Of a DNA stretch of 64,000 bases, positions 47,950-59,229 are shown in pieces. Positions within the stretch are counted from its first letter, which is position 1. Every line of letters starts with the position of its first letter. The notes under the pieces were generated by a model that was given only the letters and a program-made list of their open reading frames with translations, was not told the DNA's origin and did no database searches. The DNA is taken from NCBI GenBank assembly GCA_029582155.1, contig CM055896.1:27390184-27454183 (forward strand). Reading direction: 5' to 3'. The position numbers and the translations under genes are program-made. This DNA comes from Panopea generosa. Taxonomy: Eukaryota > Mollusca > Bivalvia > Adapedonta > Hiatellidae.

Positions 47950-48600
47950 GAAACCAGAAACTTTTTCTAATTCTTCCCCGATATAATTAAAAAAAATCTA
48001 TTAAGAGTCTCTCCTTTTCAAAATATCAGTACCTTCGTTTTATTTACATTTACTCTAAGTTTCCGTTTGATGCTATATTCGTCTAAATTATTTAATGAAG
48101 TTTGAAGTCCGATTGTTGTTTCTGAAATATAACATTATCATCTGCAAATTGTAATAAATACATAGCAAATGGATCTAAAGACAGGTCCGTATTTTGATCA
48201 TGTTGATAAATCAATATCATTAACGAACAATGAAAATACTAATGGTGAGATTATCTCCCTTTGTAACAAGGTATTCATATGTATAACATACAACTTTACA
48301 TCAGCATACATAGAATGACTTTGAAATGCCTTTCATTTACGCCTGCTTTTATCAATTTCTATGCATAACTGCATGTACAGTACTATGTTTTTCCTTAAAA
48401 CCGACCTGTGAGTCTGCAATTATCTCGTTGTCCAATGCCTATTTCTTTTATCTTTCATTTATGACATCAGTGAATAATTTGACAAAAAACTTACTTATGT
48501 AATTCCTCTATAATTGGCGGGGCCAGTAGATTCTCTTTTGTGTCAACAGGACTAATAGCTCCTTTAGACAATGTTTTGGGAAAACGTTGTTTATTGGGGA
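47950..48600 (-). mobile_element. LINE RT fragment
   Basis: The minus strand shows a NYRGIT box (about 48525-48508), then SPLVFSLFVNDIDLST (about 48258-48210), QFADDNVI (about 48155-48130) and VNVNKTKVLIF (about 48060-48028). They lie in different frames with stops, so this is an old internal RT fragment. Confidence 0.7.
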
Positions 48601-48604
48601 TATC

Positions 48605-49262
48605 ATTAAATAAAATATTTGTTTTTGCTAATAAATAATTTAAATGGGCAACATCACTTAATTAAGATATTGAATCTCATTTCAAGAGAATGTGGAACTG
48701 TTAATAGAGAAAACGTCACTGTGTTATTCATAGGCCGCTTGGTGTTCATTGTTTTCGTAATACTAAACAAAGTATTCTATTCCTAGCGTAAAAGCATGAA
48801 GTTAAAAAAACATGCAATTAGTACGAATAACCATAACTATATATGTCATTTCTTGTAAAATAAAAGACGTAAATCTTAAACAATATGTCATACCAATACA
48901 TGAATATGTAATGTTAAAGGTATCAACTTGTCCAGTAACTGGAGATAGTAAACTAAACTTATAATACAATAAAAGATAACAGCTTATCACTTAATATTTG
49001 TGTCATCAGGTATCTCATTTAGTTATCTCAATCCACACATCCAATAATCTCATTTTATTATGAAAAGAAGGGAATTAAATTACAACAAAAGCTTAATAAA
49101 CTTTTATCAATATATCTTATAATTTGTTTGGCAGAAACTGGACATGGCTGATTATCTTTATTAAGTATTCACGAATGTATGTAATAGTATTCATATAAAA
49201 CATTATATATCGGACAGTCTAATAAAATAATCTGATATTTTGACAGCAGTCATAATGAATAT
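48605..49262. other. AT-rich DNA without a gene
   Basis: Only short frames; nothing recognised. Confidence 0.5.
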
Positions 49263-49267
49263 TTGTT

Positions 49268-49515
49268 TAGACACTCGGACATCTTCCAACAATTATAATA
49301 CATTCCGGACAATCGGAAGTGAGTATTGTATTCCGGACAATCGGAAGTGAGTATTGTATTCCGGACAATCGGAAGTAACAAGAAGTACATTCCGAACACT
49401 CGGTAACGACTATTATATAGATATTCCGGACAATCGGCAGTACTTTAAATATGAAGTACATTCCGGATAATCGGAAATGATTATTATACACATATTCCGG
49501 ACACTCGGAAATAAT
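49268..49515. repeat. Palindromic TTCCGGACAATCGGAA repeats, left block
   Basis: About seven copies of TTCCGGACAATCGGAA (TTCCG/CGGAA arms, 6-nt centre) spaced 25-50 bp. The same unit recurs at 53490-53560 on the other side of the LINE, so the LINE split one array. Confidence 0.85.
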
Positions 49516-49537
49516 AAAAAGTATTTGACTGCGTGAC

Positions 49538-49559
49538 ATTATTATTATTATTATTATTA

Positions 49560-49607
<48 letters not shown>
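49538..49607 (+). repeat. (ATT)n microsatellite, LINE 3' tail
   Basis: On the LINE's coding (minus) strand this is (AAT)n right after its 3' end, as expected of CR1/L2-type LINEs that end in short tandem repeats instead of poly(A). Confidence 0.85.
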
Positions 49608-52600
49608 CCACATTTATATAGCACTTTTATCATAAAATACATACGTTCAAAAGTGCTTAACAAACAAATATACGTATACATATGAACAATCTATAAAAAA
49701 AGCATCGTAGGAATAAAATATTAAATATTATATATTATATAAAATAATAATTATTAAAAAAAACAACAACACTAAAACTTCATACACATATCTATAAAAA
49801 AGCATCAGGAGGTATTAAAAAAAACTAAAAAATGGTAAAAGCAGCTCTAAGCAGAACTTAAATGATGCCAACAGAGTTAAATAATACAGAAAGTGACCAA
49901 AAACATAAACTGTTCTTTAAGATATCCAAACATTTCAATGCTAAAAACTGTTAAGAGAAAAATCACAATTAAGTTCCATATATCTCAATAAAAAAATGTG
50001 TCTTCAGGGCTCTTTTAAAAGAAGCAAACGTATCACAGTCTCTTATACCTCCTGGAAGAGAATTCCATAGCTTCGAAGCAGCAGTAACAAAACTTCTATC
50101 ACCATACATTGCGGTCCGACTTCTTGGAAATACTAGTGTTATAGAGTTATTTTTAGATCTTAGATCGCGTTGGGGTCTATACACCTCTAACATGTTTTTG
50201 ATATATTCTGGTGCTTGTCAATGCAAGGCTTTGTATGTAATTGATAGTGTTTTGAACTGTACTCTGTACTGCACAGGTAGCCAATGAAATTCTTTGAGCA
50301 CCGGAGTGATGTGACTGTAACGGGAAGTCCTCGTAATAATACGGGCTGCTGTGTTTTGAACATTTTGCATTTTATTTATCACTGTCTTAGGCACACCATT
50401 TAGCAACACGTTACAATAGTCAAGTCTAGATGTGACTAGAGAGTTCACCAGAGATTTCGTGGCATCTGTGGTTAGGTATTGTCTGATATGACCTATCTGT
50501 CGTAAATGACCATAGCAAGATCGACAGACCGAGTTCACATGCTGCTCTATGTCCATCCTCGAATCCAGCATCGCTCCAAGATTTCTAACACAGGTGGTAG
50601 GCTTTATCTCAGAAACTCCAACTTTCACAGAGACATCCGAAACGAGATTGGCATTGCGTTTTGATGTAAACAGTATTACTTCTGTTTTGTCAGTGTTCAG
50701 CTTTAACATGTGGGCATGCATCCAAGACACAATATCATTAAGACATGCCTCAACACGACACAATGCCTCAACATGGGAATCCATATCTGTTGGTTCAAAA
50801 GATAGGTATAGTTGTGAATTATCAGCATAGAAATGATGTTTAAGTCTATGATTTCTGCAAATGTCACCAACTGGCTTGGTATACATGATATAATTTTTTG
50901 GTTCTAGAACTGATCCTTGAGGCACGCTATATTTCATCAGTACTGGTTTTGATAGTTCACCGTTAATACACACAGTTTGGTAACGATTACTTAGATAAGA
51001 TGTCATCAATGCGAGCGGTTTTCCTGCAATTCCAAAGTGATGCTTTAAGCGATTTAAAAGAGTGTTGTGATCGATGGTGTCAAAAGCTGCAGACAGGTCG
51101 AGTAGCACAAGTACTGTGACATTGTTTTGGTCAAGAGATTGGAGAATGTCATTCTGGACTTTAACTAAAGCGGTCTCAGTTGAGTGGAGCTTTCTATAGG
51201 CCGACTGGTGTTCCTCGTGAAGGTTGTTCAGTGTCAAATGCTGTTCTAGACGCACGTCAACTACCTTTTCCAGAACCTTAGAAATAAAAGGTAGGTTTGA
51301 AACAGGTCTATAATTCTTGAATGTGTTTTGATCAAGTCCAGGCTTTTTTAAAAGAGGTCTTATACGTGAGCTTTTAAAGGATTTTGGTACGTTCGCAGTT
51401 TCAACTGATACGTTGAAAATCTTTGTCAACACAGGTAATAGTTCATCTATGCACATCTTAAGAAGCCATGTTGGTAAAGGGTCTATTTCACACAATTTAT
51501 TTGGGAATCGTTGAATGATCTTCTTCACCTCTTCCTTTGTCACTGCTGTAAATTCTACAAGCTCGCATATGGGTGATGGTTGATCTACCACTTGCGTTAC
51601 TGAGTGCGAGTTAGGCTGACCGGTGTGTGTAGTTATGTCACTACGTATACTTTCAATTTTATTGATAAAGAAGTCGCTGAAGTCTTGAGCTAGTTCCTTA
51701 GATTGTTTGTTGGATGGTAAGATGGTCTCATTTGAACCTCCTAATAAGTTTTTAGTTCTCTTGAATAAACTCTTGTGATCCCGCCCACATGATTTTACCT
51801 TGTCCGAGTAGTAACTAACCCTAGCCTGTCTGAGTAGCCTATTCACACTAGCACATTGGTTTCTTTATATTTCATGGTCAATCGTGAGTTTAGTTTTGAG
51901 CCGTTAACGTTCTAACTTTCGTCTTAAGTGTTTGGCATCGTGGAGATCTTCTGTATACCATATACATGTAGGTCGTAAAACAATAGTTTTGGTCCGTAGA
52001 GGAGCATGTTTATCAATTAAAGACGATAGTTTATTTGTGTATGTATTCACAAGCTCTTCAGCATCGGTGGATTCCAAACTTGTACTGAGAATGTCTGAGT
52101 CAATAATGTCATTCTTGAATGAATCAACGTCGATAGAGCGCAGTTTTCTATAAGAAACAATTGTCCTCACAGGGGCAGGTTTAGCAGCCTGAACGATCAA
52201 AGTAACAGCAAAATGGTCTCGTGCCACCGTACCCGTGTTGTCAGAAAGTCCAGGATCTGTGACTGCTACATTTGATACTATGTTGTCTGTATCCCTGGTG
52301 ATGACAGCATCCAGTGTGTGGCCGCCGACATGTGTTGGTTCGTTAACATGTTGCCGCATGCCACATGATTCAAGAGTGCTTGTAAACTATGCAGCATCCC
52401 GGTCCGAGGGAATGTCAAGATGGAAGTTTAAGTCCCCAACTATTATAATGTTCTTGTCTATTGTTGCATATCTGGCTAGGAAAGTTGGCCATTCCTGTTC
52501 TAGGAATACATTTGTCTTAAGACCGTTTTCCCGTGTTGGAGGTGACCTATATACAACCGCTATACGTAGAGAATATCCGTTAACGACTAAATTACAGTCC

Positions 52601-53480
52601 ATAAATTCAAAGTTTGAGAAGTCACTGTCACGGCTTGATGCAACAAGGCGAAGGTCTATTGCAGTTTTGTATATGAGAGCAACGCCCCCGCCACGCCTAC
52701 TGCGAGGAACGTGTTTGATTTGGTAGCCACTTGGTAAAAGTTCACTGATACATGCTTTATCCACCGAAGTTCCTAGCCATGTTTCAGTCACAGCAACGAT
52801 ATCAAAGTTGTTTGAAAGTATAAAATCACATATAGACAGTGTTTTGTTTTTAACTGATCTTGGATTGATACAGCACATATTCATATACGTTTGCCATTTC
52901 GCTGCATTACCAGGTTTACATTTAATCTTGATGATGTTTGAAATGTTTTTGGAGCCCTTATTGATAGTTTCAGTGATTGGTAAAAATCGATTGTGTGTAA
53001 TAGTGGAGATTGCTTGAGGCAGAGTTTGTAGGTTCTTTATATTGACTCCCTGATTAGTGTCCAAGGCATGTCGCAATCGAGCATTTCCCCCTCTGGTACC
53101 TCTATATCTCAAAAAAATACCTAACTGTTTCAGTCGGGATAATATGGAAGGATTAGGTCTATCAATGGTTAATTGCCCAATTTCATAGAGATTACATCTG
53201 TCAAAGCGTGTAGTCCTTGGTATGTGCTCACTCACCTTTGCTTGAGGCACAATGCACTGTGACGAAAATCCGATTGAATCTCCAATATTGTTATTAAAAT
53301 AAAACGACAATGTACATCCAAATAAAAACCACATATATTCATTCAATGAACATTCATGCATCTTCATGACAATTTGCACATGTGTACACGAAGTATTTAT
53401 GCTGTTATAAATCAAATCACTGAGAGCTTATTTAAGTGCAGCCTACACCTGGCGCTGTTATAGGTTAATTAGTGCTAGTC
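49608..53480 (-). mobile_element. Near full-length CR1/L2-like LINE, one frame with four stops
   Basis: One minus frame covers 53415-49969 (1,149 codons) with no frameshift. Stops interrupt it at about 52387, 51904, a TAA near 51862 and 50218. Order: FLRYRGTRGGNARLRH; endonuclease with VAVTETWL, RSRRGGGVALIY, VVYRSPPT and IIVGDLNFHLD; and VARDHFAVTL, where SDH has become RDH. RT follows with KSFKSSRIRPLLKKPGLD, NTFKNYRPVSNLPFISK, DLSAAFDTIDHNTLL, SVPQGSVL and HHFYADNSQLYL (YADD changed to YADN). Next come LNTDKTEVILF, SRLDYCNVLLNG and HWLPVQYRVQFK. The C-terminus (50193-49969) has LRSKNNSITLVFPRSR and KLWNSLPGGIRD. Both catalytic changes imply it is inactive despite recent insertion. No ORF1 is seen. 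Confidence 0.9.
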
Positions 53481-53489
53481 AAACATATA

Positions 53490-53560
53490 TATATTCCGGA
53501 CAATCGGAAATAAATATATACATATACCGGACGATCGGAAATATCTCAATACATATTCAG
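53490..53560. repeat. Palindromic TTCCGGACAATCGGAA repeats, right block
   Basis: About two to three copies (ATTCCGGACAATCGGAAAT, ATACCGGACGATCGGAAAT, a decayed third) just past the LINE 5' end. See 49268-49515. Confidence 0.8.
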
Positions 53561-53843
53561 GACAAATTTGTACTCATCGCTCATGCGTGGTTCTCTAGCC
53601 TGCTGTATATGTCCTTGCAGAAACGCCCATCACATGGATATCGTAGTACCAGCCATGCAGTTGATATGAAATGGGTCACTGAATGTTATAATGATATGCT
53701 TTTCCATTTCTTGATGCTGAAATAAGTAATGAAAAAGACAGCAACAGAACAAATGATGAGTCTTGGAGGGTTGGTTTATCAATTATCATTTATTTTTAAT
53801 ATTTTTAAACATTATTGTGTGATGAATAAATAACAGTTCTCAC

Positions 53844-54059
53844 CATATTATTATCCAAGGAAAAGTAACTCTTAATACTCCTTGCTCTCCACTCATCATA
53901 GTTACCCCCTCTTTCAAAATAAGTGGGCTTACTTAGAAACTTCGATTCACGTATAGCCTTATTAAATTCACAAACTTGCTGTAAGGCGGCAGTAGAATGT
54001 TGCCCCGTATTTTGTTTTAATCTTGTTATTATTTTGGCGCATTCAAGAAAACGCTTAAA
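53844..54059 (-). CDS. Candidate internal exon of an unidentified gene (72 codons)
   Basis: The minus strand has an acceptor-like TCCCCCTAACATCAG, then 72 open codons starting FKRFLECAKIITRLKQNTGQ, through FNKAIRESKFLSKPTYFERG and NYDEWRARSIKSYF, to ATG|GTGAGA, a strong donor. It opens and closes in phase 0. Composition is protein-like, unlike the flanks. I do not recognise the family. Alternatives are a gag-like fragment of an LTR element (the K-P-x-x-F-x-x-G-x-x-Y-x-x-W pattern is reminiscent) or a decayed exon. A possible following segment at about 53690-53560 needs a stop to be bypassed. No partner exons were identified. Confidence 0.35.
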
Positions 54060-54069
54060 CTGATGTTAG

Positions 54070-54661
54070 GGGGACATGAGCGGGACATGAGGGATCATAC
54101 ATATCTAGTTATCCTTCATCATTACATTTAATTAAACCGAATCTTCTTATTTTTGTTGCGTTCTTTATTTTTAAACAGTATAGTATTGCGGTACTTCTAT
54201 GAACAGTTGGTCGGACTGTAGTTTTTTTCCTTACCGTAAAATCGTATATACATCCCCGTGTTTAGGTTCAATAGTGTCACTGTTTTGTATACTTTTATTG
54301 CCCTTATCATTTCCATATTCACTATAATGTGGGTTTCATAGTGGATACGTGCTACATATACATGAACTATACCCGTATGAGTGTTAACAAGTGTACTAGT
54401 CATTAGTTTATGCTGTACAGTGATAATACAAAATCAATATGTTGTCATATTAATTCTTTAAAACGTTGGCACGTGGTATCCCAGACGACAAGTCAATATC
54501 GTTTGCTATACTAGACTGGACTGACACACTACGACAAAGCCATTAATAAACGAACGCTTACTGTTTACCCGCTGTATTGTATTATATTGCAGTGAATCCA
54601 GTGTGTTAGATTAGAGAGACAATTAAGTTTTTCTCAGCTGAGAAGTAAAGGTAATTACAAC
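54070..54661. promoter_or_regulatory. Upstream region of the Cys-loop receptor gene
   Basis: AT-rich, no gene. An acceptor-like TTATATTGCAG at about 54582-54592 may mark a 5' UTR intron. No convincing TATA box or other site can be assigned. Confidence 0.3.
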
Positions 54662-54826
54662 ATGGCGACGATTAACATGGCTGATACAATCATCATATCG
54701 ATGATGTTACAAGTGAGCTATTGCTATACGTTTGAAGACATAGATCGGCTTCATAAATTTCTGTTCAACCAGACGAGATACAACAAAAACATCAGACCAA
54801 CGCTTAACCAGAGTGCAACAGTTCAG
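54662..54826 (+). CDS. Cys-loop receptor exon 1
   Basis: 55 codons starting MATINMADTI; context ACAACATGG is good. Met6 is an alternative start that also leaves a signal peptide. Ends SATVQ, then GTCAGT. Confidence 0.8.
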
Positions 54827-56831
54827 GTCAGTAAAAGTCATATTACATTGTAATTTGAGAAATAAAAGTAGTAAATATTCCACACAATGGTGACGTCTCT
54901 GTGTTGTCATTTCATTAGCAATGTTATTTTTTCCTTAAATTATATCAAAATCATTCAAACAGTTTTAAAATGCATTGATTTAAAAATAATTAAGCCATTT
55001 AATCACTTACTGGTGTGTCCATACGCATCCGAATAAGTGACGACTTGAAAGAGACGATGATATTAATATACGTTCTTGATGTCGACACGATGCAGTGACT
55101 GTCAGTGAGATGTCGACATCATACGTTCTTGATGTCGACACGATGCAGTGACTGTCAGTGAGATGTCGACACAATGCAGTGACTGTCAGACTGGCAAAAC
55201 TATGGCACCACATGATCCAAACGCAACAAAGTAGACAGAGACTCGATATTTTATTACGTCTGTTAACCGCCATTTTGCTACCATTGCTACTTTCTACTTA
55301 ACGAGCTGCCACAAGAAGCAATATCGAAGGGGTCACGTTACTGTGTATCTGGTTTAAATCCATTTTTTTATATTTTTGTATGTTTTGCTGCTAAATAAAC
55401 TGCGAAAACATGTGTTTGAAAACAAATAGGTAGGACTTCGTTAACTTGAACATGGATGGCTGGAACACCAAATATAGCTAGAACTACTTATCAGGTCCCG
55501 GCCGAAAAACGTCTATATCGATTTATATACATGCACATGTATGGTAAGAAATTGAGCAATATTTGGCTCAAACAACCCTAAATTCGATTTTTTTTTCAGT
55601 CGAGTAACTGTAACAGTTGTTTTTCACTAATTTGTCTGTTTGTCTTCAGGTCAACGTTACGCAACAGATGATATCACTGGAAGAAGTGAATACTTCAAAC
55701 GGATATATAGAAACAATTGATATCTTACAAGTTACATGGTTCGATGATTTCATGGTGTGGAATCCGTCAGAATTTGGAGGAATATCTCAACTGACTCTGC
55801 CAGTCGACCACTTCTGGAAGCCAATCTTAATTGTGACAAGTGGGGCTACAAATGATGATCTAGAATTGGCAAACGCGTTTTCGCCTACAATAGCGACTAA
55901 CAACGGATGGATTAAATTCCTGACAGGAGGTTACTTAAAAACGAAATGTTTGACTGACGCTACGTTCTTTCCTTTTGATTCACAGGTGTGTTCAGTCCAA
56001 ATCATGTGTTCAAATCACGATATAAAAGATGTGGTTTTACAGTCCCCTTATCCAACCATAGACATGTCAAAATTTACAGCTAATAATGAATGGACAGTCG
56101 AAAACACATTTTCAACTTCCAAGAATTTTGATGTAAACTTTTTCTCAATTGAATTTTCTTTAATAGAAAACCGAGTGATAATAAAAAGGAGACCTGCATT
56201 TGTAGTGATACATAGCTACATCCCATTAATGCTGTTGGTGGTGTTATGCGATGTAACATGTTGGGTACCCGTTGATTCCGGGGAAAGGTTGTCGTTTTCA
56301 ATGACTGTATTTTTGTCATTTCTGTTCACGAGTACTGCGATTGCCATAGATTTACCTAGAGACTCATTAAATATTTCCATGGCTTCATATTCAACACTTG
56401 CCGGGAACTTGATAACCACATTAGGTGTTCTTTGGAGCGTGTTTGTCGTTCGTCTATCAAAGATTACAACCGAACAATATAAAATCCCGAAAGTTATTTT
56501 AAAGTTCATTTGTTGTTTCCGCACCAGCAATGCGTCACATAATAAAAACTGTAAATCATTGTCAGACAAAAAGAAATTTACAAAAATTAAAAATTCCAAT
56601 TTGGAAGATTCTATTGATATAAAAGAAAGCTACCAGGAGAAAAATGTGACAGAAATTGCAAACAGTGTTGAATCAGAGCATTGTTTTATACATGAAGTCG
56701 ATCACGTTACCTGGTTAGACGTAAGCAAAATGCTTGACAAATTATATTTTATTGGTGTGATTGTAGCACTTTTTGTTTTCAATAGTGTTATCACGGTAAT
56801 AATGGTAAACAACGGTGTACTAAAAAATTGA
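54662..56831 (+). CDS. Cys-loop ligand-gated ion channel subunit (nAChR-like), two exons
   Basis: Join of 54662-54826 and 55650-56831 gives 448 aa; donor CAG|GTCAGT, acceptor TTTGTCTTCAG, phase 0. This is a subunit of a pentameric plasma-membrane channel. Seen: signal peptide (about 1-22) and ligand-binding domain with the loop-A region WNPSEFGG. The Cys-loop is C155-LTDATFFPFDSQV-C169 (13 residues between cysteines). M1 lies about 239-258, M2 about 267-288 (preceded by SGER), M3 about 298-321, and M4 about 419-440. A long basic loop separates M3 and M4. The Gly-Glu-Arg before M2 fits a cation channel. No vicinal Cys pair exists in loop C, so it is a non-alpha type subunit. M2 (FSMTVFLSFLFTSTAIAIDL) is divergent from classical nAChRs. 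Bivalves have large expansions of such genes. The ligand cannot be stated. Confidence 0.88.
55072..55190 (+). repeat. 51-bp tandem repeat in the receptor intron
   Basis: Two near-identical copies of CGTTCTTGATGTCGACACGATGCAGTGACTG and following bases, plus a partial third. It lies within the 823-bp intron. Confidence 0.75.
55650..56831 (+). CDS. Cys-loop receptor exon 2
   Basis: 393 codons plus TGA, starting VNVTQQMISLEEV after the acceptor. The frame is open 33 bases upstream, but those bases form the polypyrimidine tract. Confidence 0.88.
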   Translation, partial: VNVTQQMISLEEVNTSNGYIETIDILQVTWFDDFMVWNPSEFGGISQLTLPVDHFWKPILIVTSGATNDDLELANAFSPTIATNNGWIKFLTGGYLKTKCLTDATFFPFDSQVCSVQIMCSNHDIKDVVLQSPYPTIDMSKFTANNEWTVENTFSTSKNFDVNFFSIEFSLIENRVIIKRRPAFVVIHSYIPLMLLVVLCDVTCWVPVDSGERLSFSMTVFLSFLFTSTAIAIDLPRDSLNISMASYSTLAGNLITTLGVLWSVFVVRLSKITTEQYKIPKVILKFICCFRTSNASHNKNCKSLSDKKKFTKIKNSNLEDSIDIKESYQEKNVTEIANSVESEHCFIHEVDHVTWLDVSKMLDKLYFIGVIVALFVFNSVITVIMVNNGVLKN

Positions 56832-57209
56832 CATACCATTATACATGTATAAGTAAACATACGGCTCAAACTGTTATATACACTACATACAACAATTTAT
56901 TTGAATTTTGTTTCATTGCTTTTTCAGATTGAAAATACAATGACAAAAATATTAAAATTATTTATACAATATTATTATAAAAACTATCAATATAAGCGCA
57001 TCATATTTTATGCAGATAATAATGTTACTGTCAGGGAACATGATTGTTTAAAACCGTGTGTGAGTTGTGCAATATCTCTGTGCCTATCTTAACTATGTAT
57101 AACTTAATGGTTGAGTTTGATGCTTCATTGGTTCGACGTGTTGGCATAAACAAATACACAACCAATATAAATGACACAATAGCTATCTTTGTTCTAGAGT
57201 TGTTTCACA
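56832..57209. other. 3' flank of the Cys-loop receptor gene
   Basis: AT-rich, with no clear canonical AATAAA close to the stop. Its right part merges into the 47-bp array. Confidence 0.4.
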
Positions 57210-57211
57210 TT

Positions 57212-58222
57212 ATCATTGTATTTGTGGTGTTACCATTAGCTTTGTAGTTGTACTGTTTATTATTATATTTGTGTTGTTACCATTAGCTTTGTGGTTGTAC
57301 TGTTTATCATTATATTTGTGGTGTTACCATTAGCTTTGTAGTTTTACTGTTTATCATTTTATTTGTGGTGTTACCATTAGCTTTGTAGTTGTACTGTTTA
57401 TCATTTTATTTGTGGTGTTACCGTTAGCTTTGTAGTTGTACTGTTTATCATTATATTTGTGGTGTTACCATTAGCTTTGAAGTTCTACTGTTTATCATTA
57501 TATTTGTGGTGTTACCATTAGCTTTGAAGTTCTACTGTTTATCATTTTATGTGTGGTGTTACCATTAGCTTTGAAGTTGTACTGTTTATCATTATATTTG
57601 TGTTGTTACCATTAGCTTTGTAGTTGGACTGTTTATCATTTTATTTGTGGTGTTACCATTAGCTTTATAGTTGTACTGTTTATCATTATATTTGTGTTGT
57701 TACCATTAGCTTTGAAGTTCTACTGTTTATCATTTTATGTGTGGTGTTACCATTAGCTTTGTAGTTGTACTGTTTATCATTATATTTGTGTTGTTACCAT
57801 TAGCTTAGTAGTTGTACTGTTTATCATTATATTTGTGTTGTTACCATTAGTTTTGTAGTTGTACTGTTTATCATTATATTTGTGGTGTTACCATTAGCTT
57901 TGTAGTTGTACTGTTTATCATTATATTTGTGTTGTTACCATTAGCTTTGTACTGTTTATCATTATATTTGTGGTGTTACCATTAGCTTTGTAGTTGTACT
58001 GTTTATCATTATATTTGTGTTGTTACCATTAGCTTAGTAGTTGTACTGTTAATCATTATATTTGTGTTGTTACCATTAGTTTTGTAGTTGTACTGTTTAT
58101 CATAATATTTGTGTTGTTACCATTAGCTTAGTTGTTGTACTGTTTATCAGTAAATTTGTGTTGTCACCATTAGCTTAGTAGTTGTACTGTTTATCATTAT
58201 ATTTGTTTTGTTACCATTAGCA
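57212..58222 (+). repeat. 47-bp minisatellite
   Basis: About 21 copies of a unit with GTACTGTTTATCATTATATT, TGTGKTGTTACCATTAGCTT and TGTAGTT. Two variants alternate (GTGGTG and GTGTTG). Confidence 0.92.
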
Positions 58223-58224
58223 TA

Positions 58225-59215
58225 ATGCTGTTTATCTTTATTTTTGCATTTGATCGCCTGTCATTATCAGTGTGTATCTGGTGCTTATCATTACATTTGC
58301 ATTTGTGCCTTTATCATTAACGATGTTATATCTGCTGCTTATTATTATATTAACAATGTATATTTGTTGTTTATCATTATATTTGCATTTGTGCCTTGAT
58401 CATTAACGATGTATATCTGCTGTTTACCATTATGTTTGCATTTGTGCGTTTATCATAAACGATGTTTATATAATGCTTATCATTGTATTTGCATTTGTGC
58501 CTTTATCATTAACGATGTATATCTGTTGTTTATCATTATGTTTGCATTTGTGCCTTTATCATTAACGATGTTTATCTGCTGTTTATCATAATGTTTGCAT
58601 TTGTGCCTTTATCATTAACGATGTATATCTGCTGCTTATCATTATATTTGCATTTGTGTCTTTATCATTAACGATGTATATCTGTTGTTTATCATTATGT
58701 TTGCATCTATGCCTTATCATTAACGATGTATATTTGCTGTTTATCATTATGTTTGCATTTGTGCCTTTATCATAAACGATGTATATCTGCTGCTTATCAT
58801 TATGTTTGCATTTGTGTCTTTATCATTAACGATGTATATCTGCTGCTTTTCATTATATTTGCATTTGTGCCTTTATCATAAACGATGTATATCTGCTGCT
58901 TATCATTATGTTTGCATTTGTACCTTATCATTAACGATGTATATCTGTTGTTTATCATTATGTTTGCATCTGTGCCTTTATCATTAACGATGTTTATATA
59001 ATGCTTATCATTATGTTTGCATTTGTGCCTTTATCATTAACGATGTATATCTGTTGTTTATCATTATGTTTGCATATGTGCCTTTATCATTAACGATGTT
59101 TATATAATGTTTATCATTATGTTTGCATTTGTGCCTTTATCATTAACGATGTATATCTGCTGCTTATCATAATGTTTGCATTTTTGCCCTTATCATTAAC
59201 GATGTGTATCTATTG
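58225..59215 (+). repeat. 53-bp minisatellite
   Basis: About 18 copies of a unit with GATGTATATCTGCTGYTTAT, CATTATGTTTGCATTTGTGC and CTTTATCATTAAC. It shares the TGTTTATCATTATATTTG core with the adjacent 47-bp array, suggesting one derives from the other. Confidence 0.92.
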
Positions 59216-59229
59216 TGTATCGAAGTAAC

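Noticed and set aside
49268..49515. CRISPR-like array of short palindromic repeats
   Set aside because: Spacers are short, irregular and related, there is no cas gene, and the context is eukaryotic.
52235..52726. 163-codon plus ORF
   Set aside because: Antisense shadow of the LINE endonuclease region.
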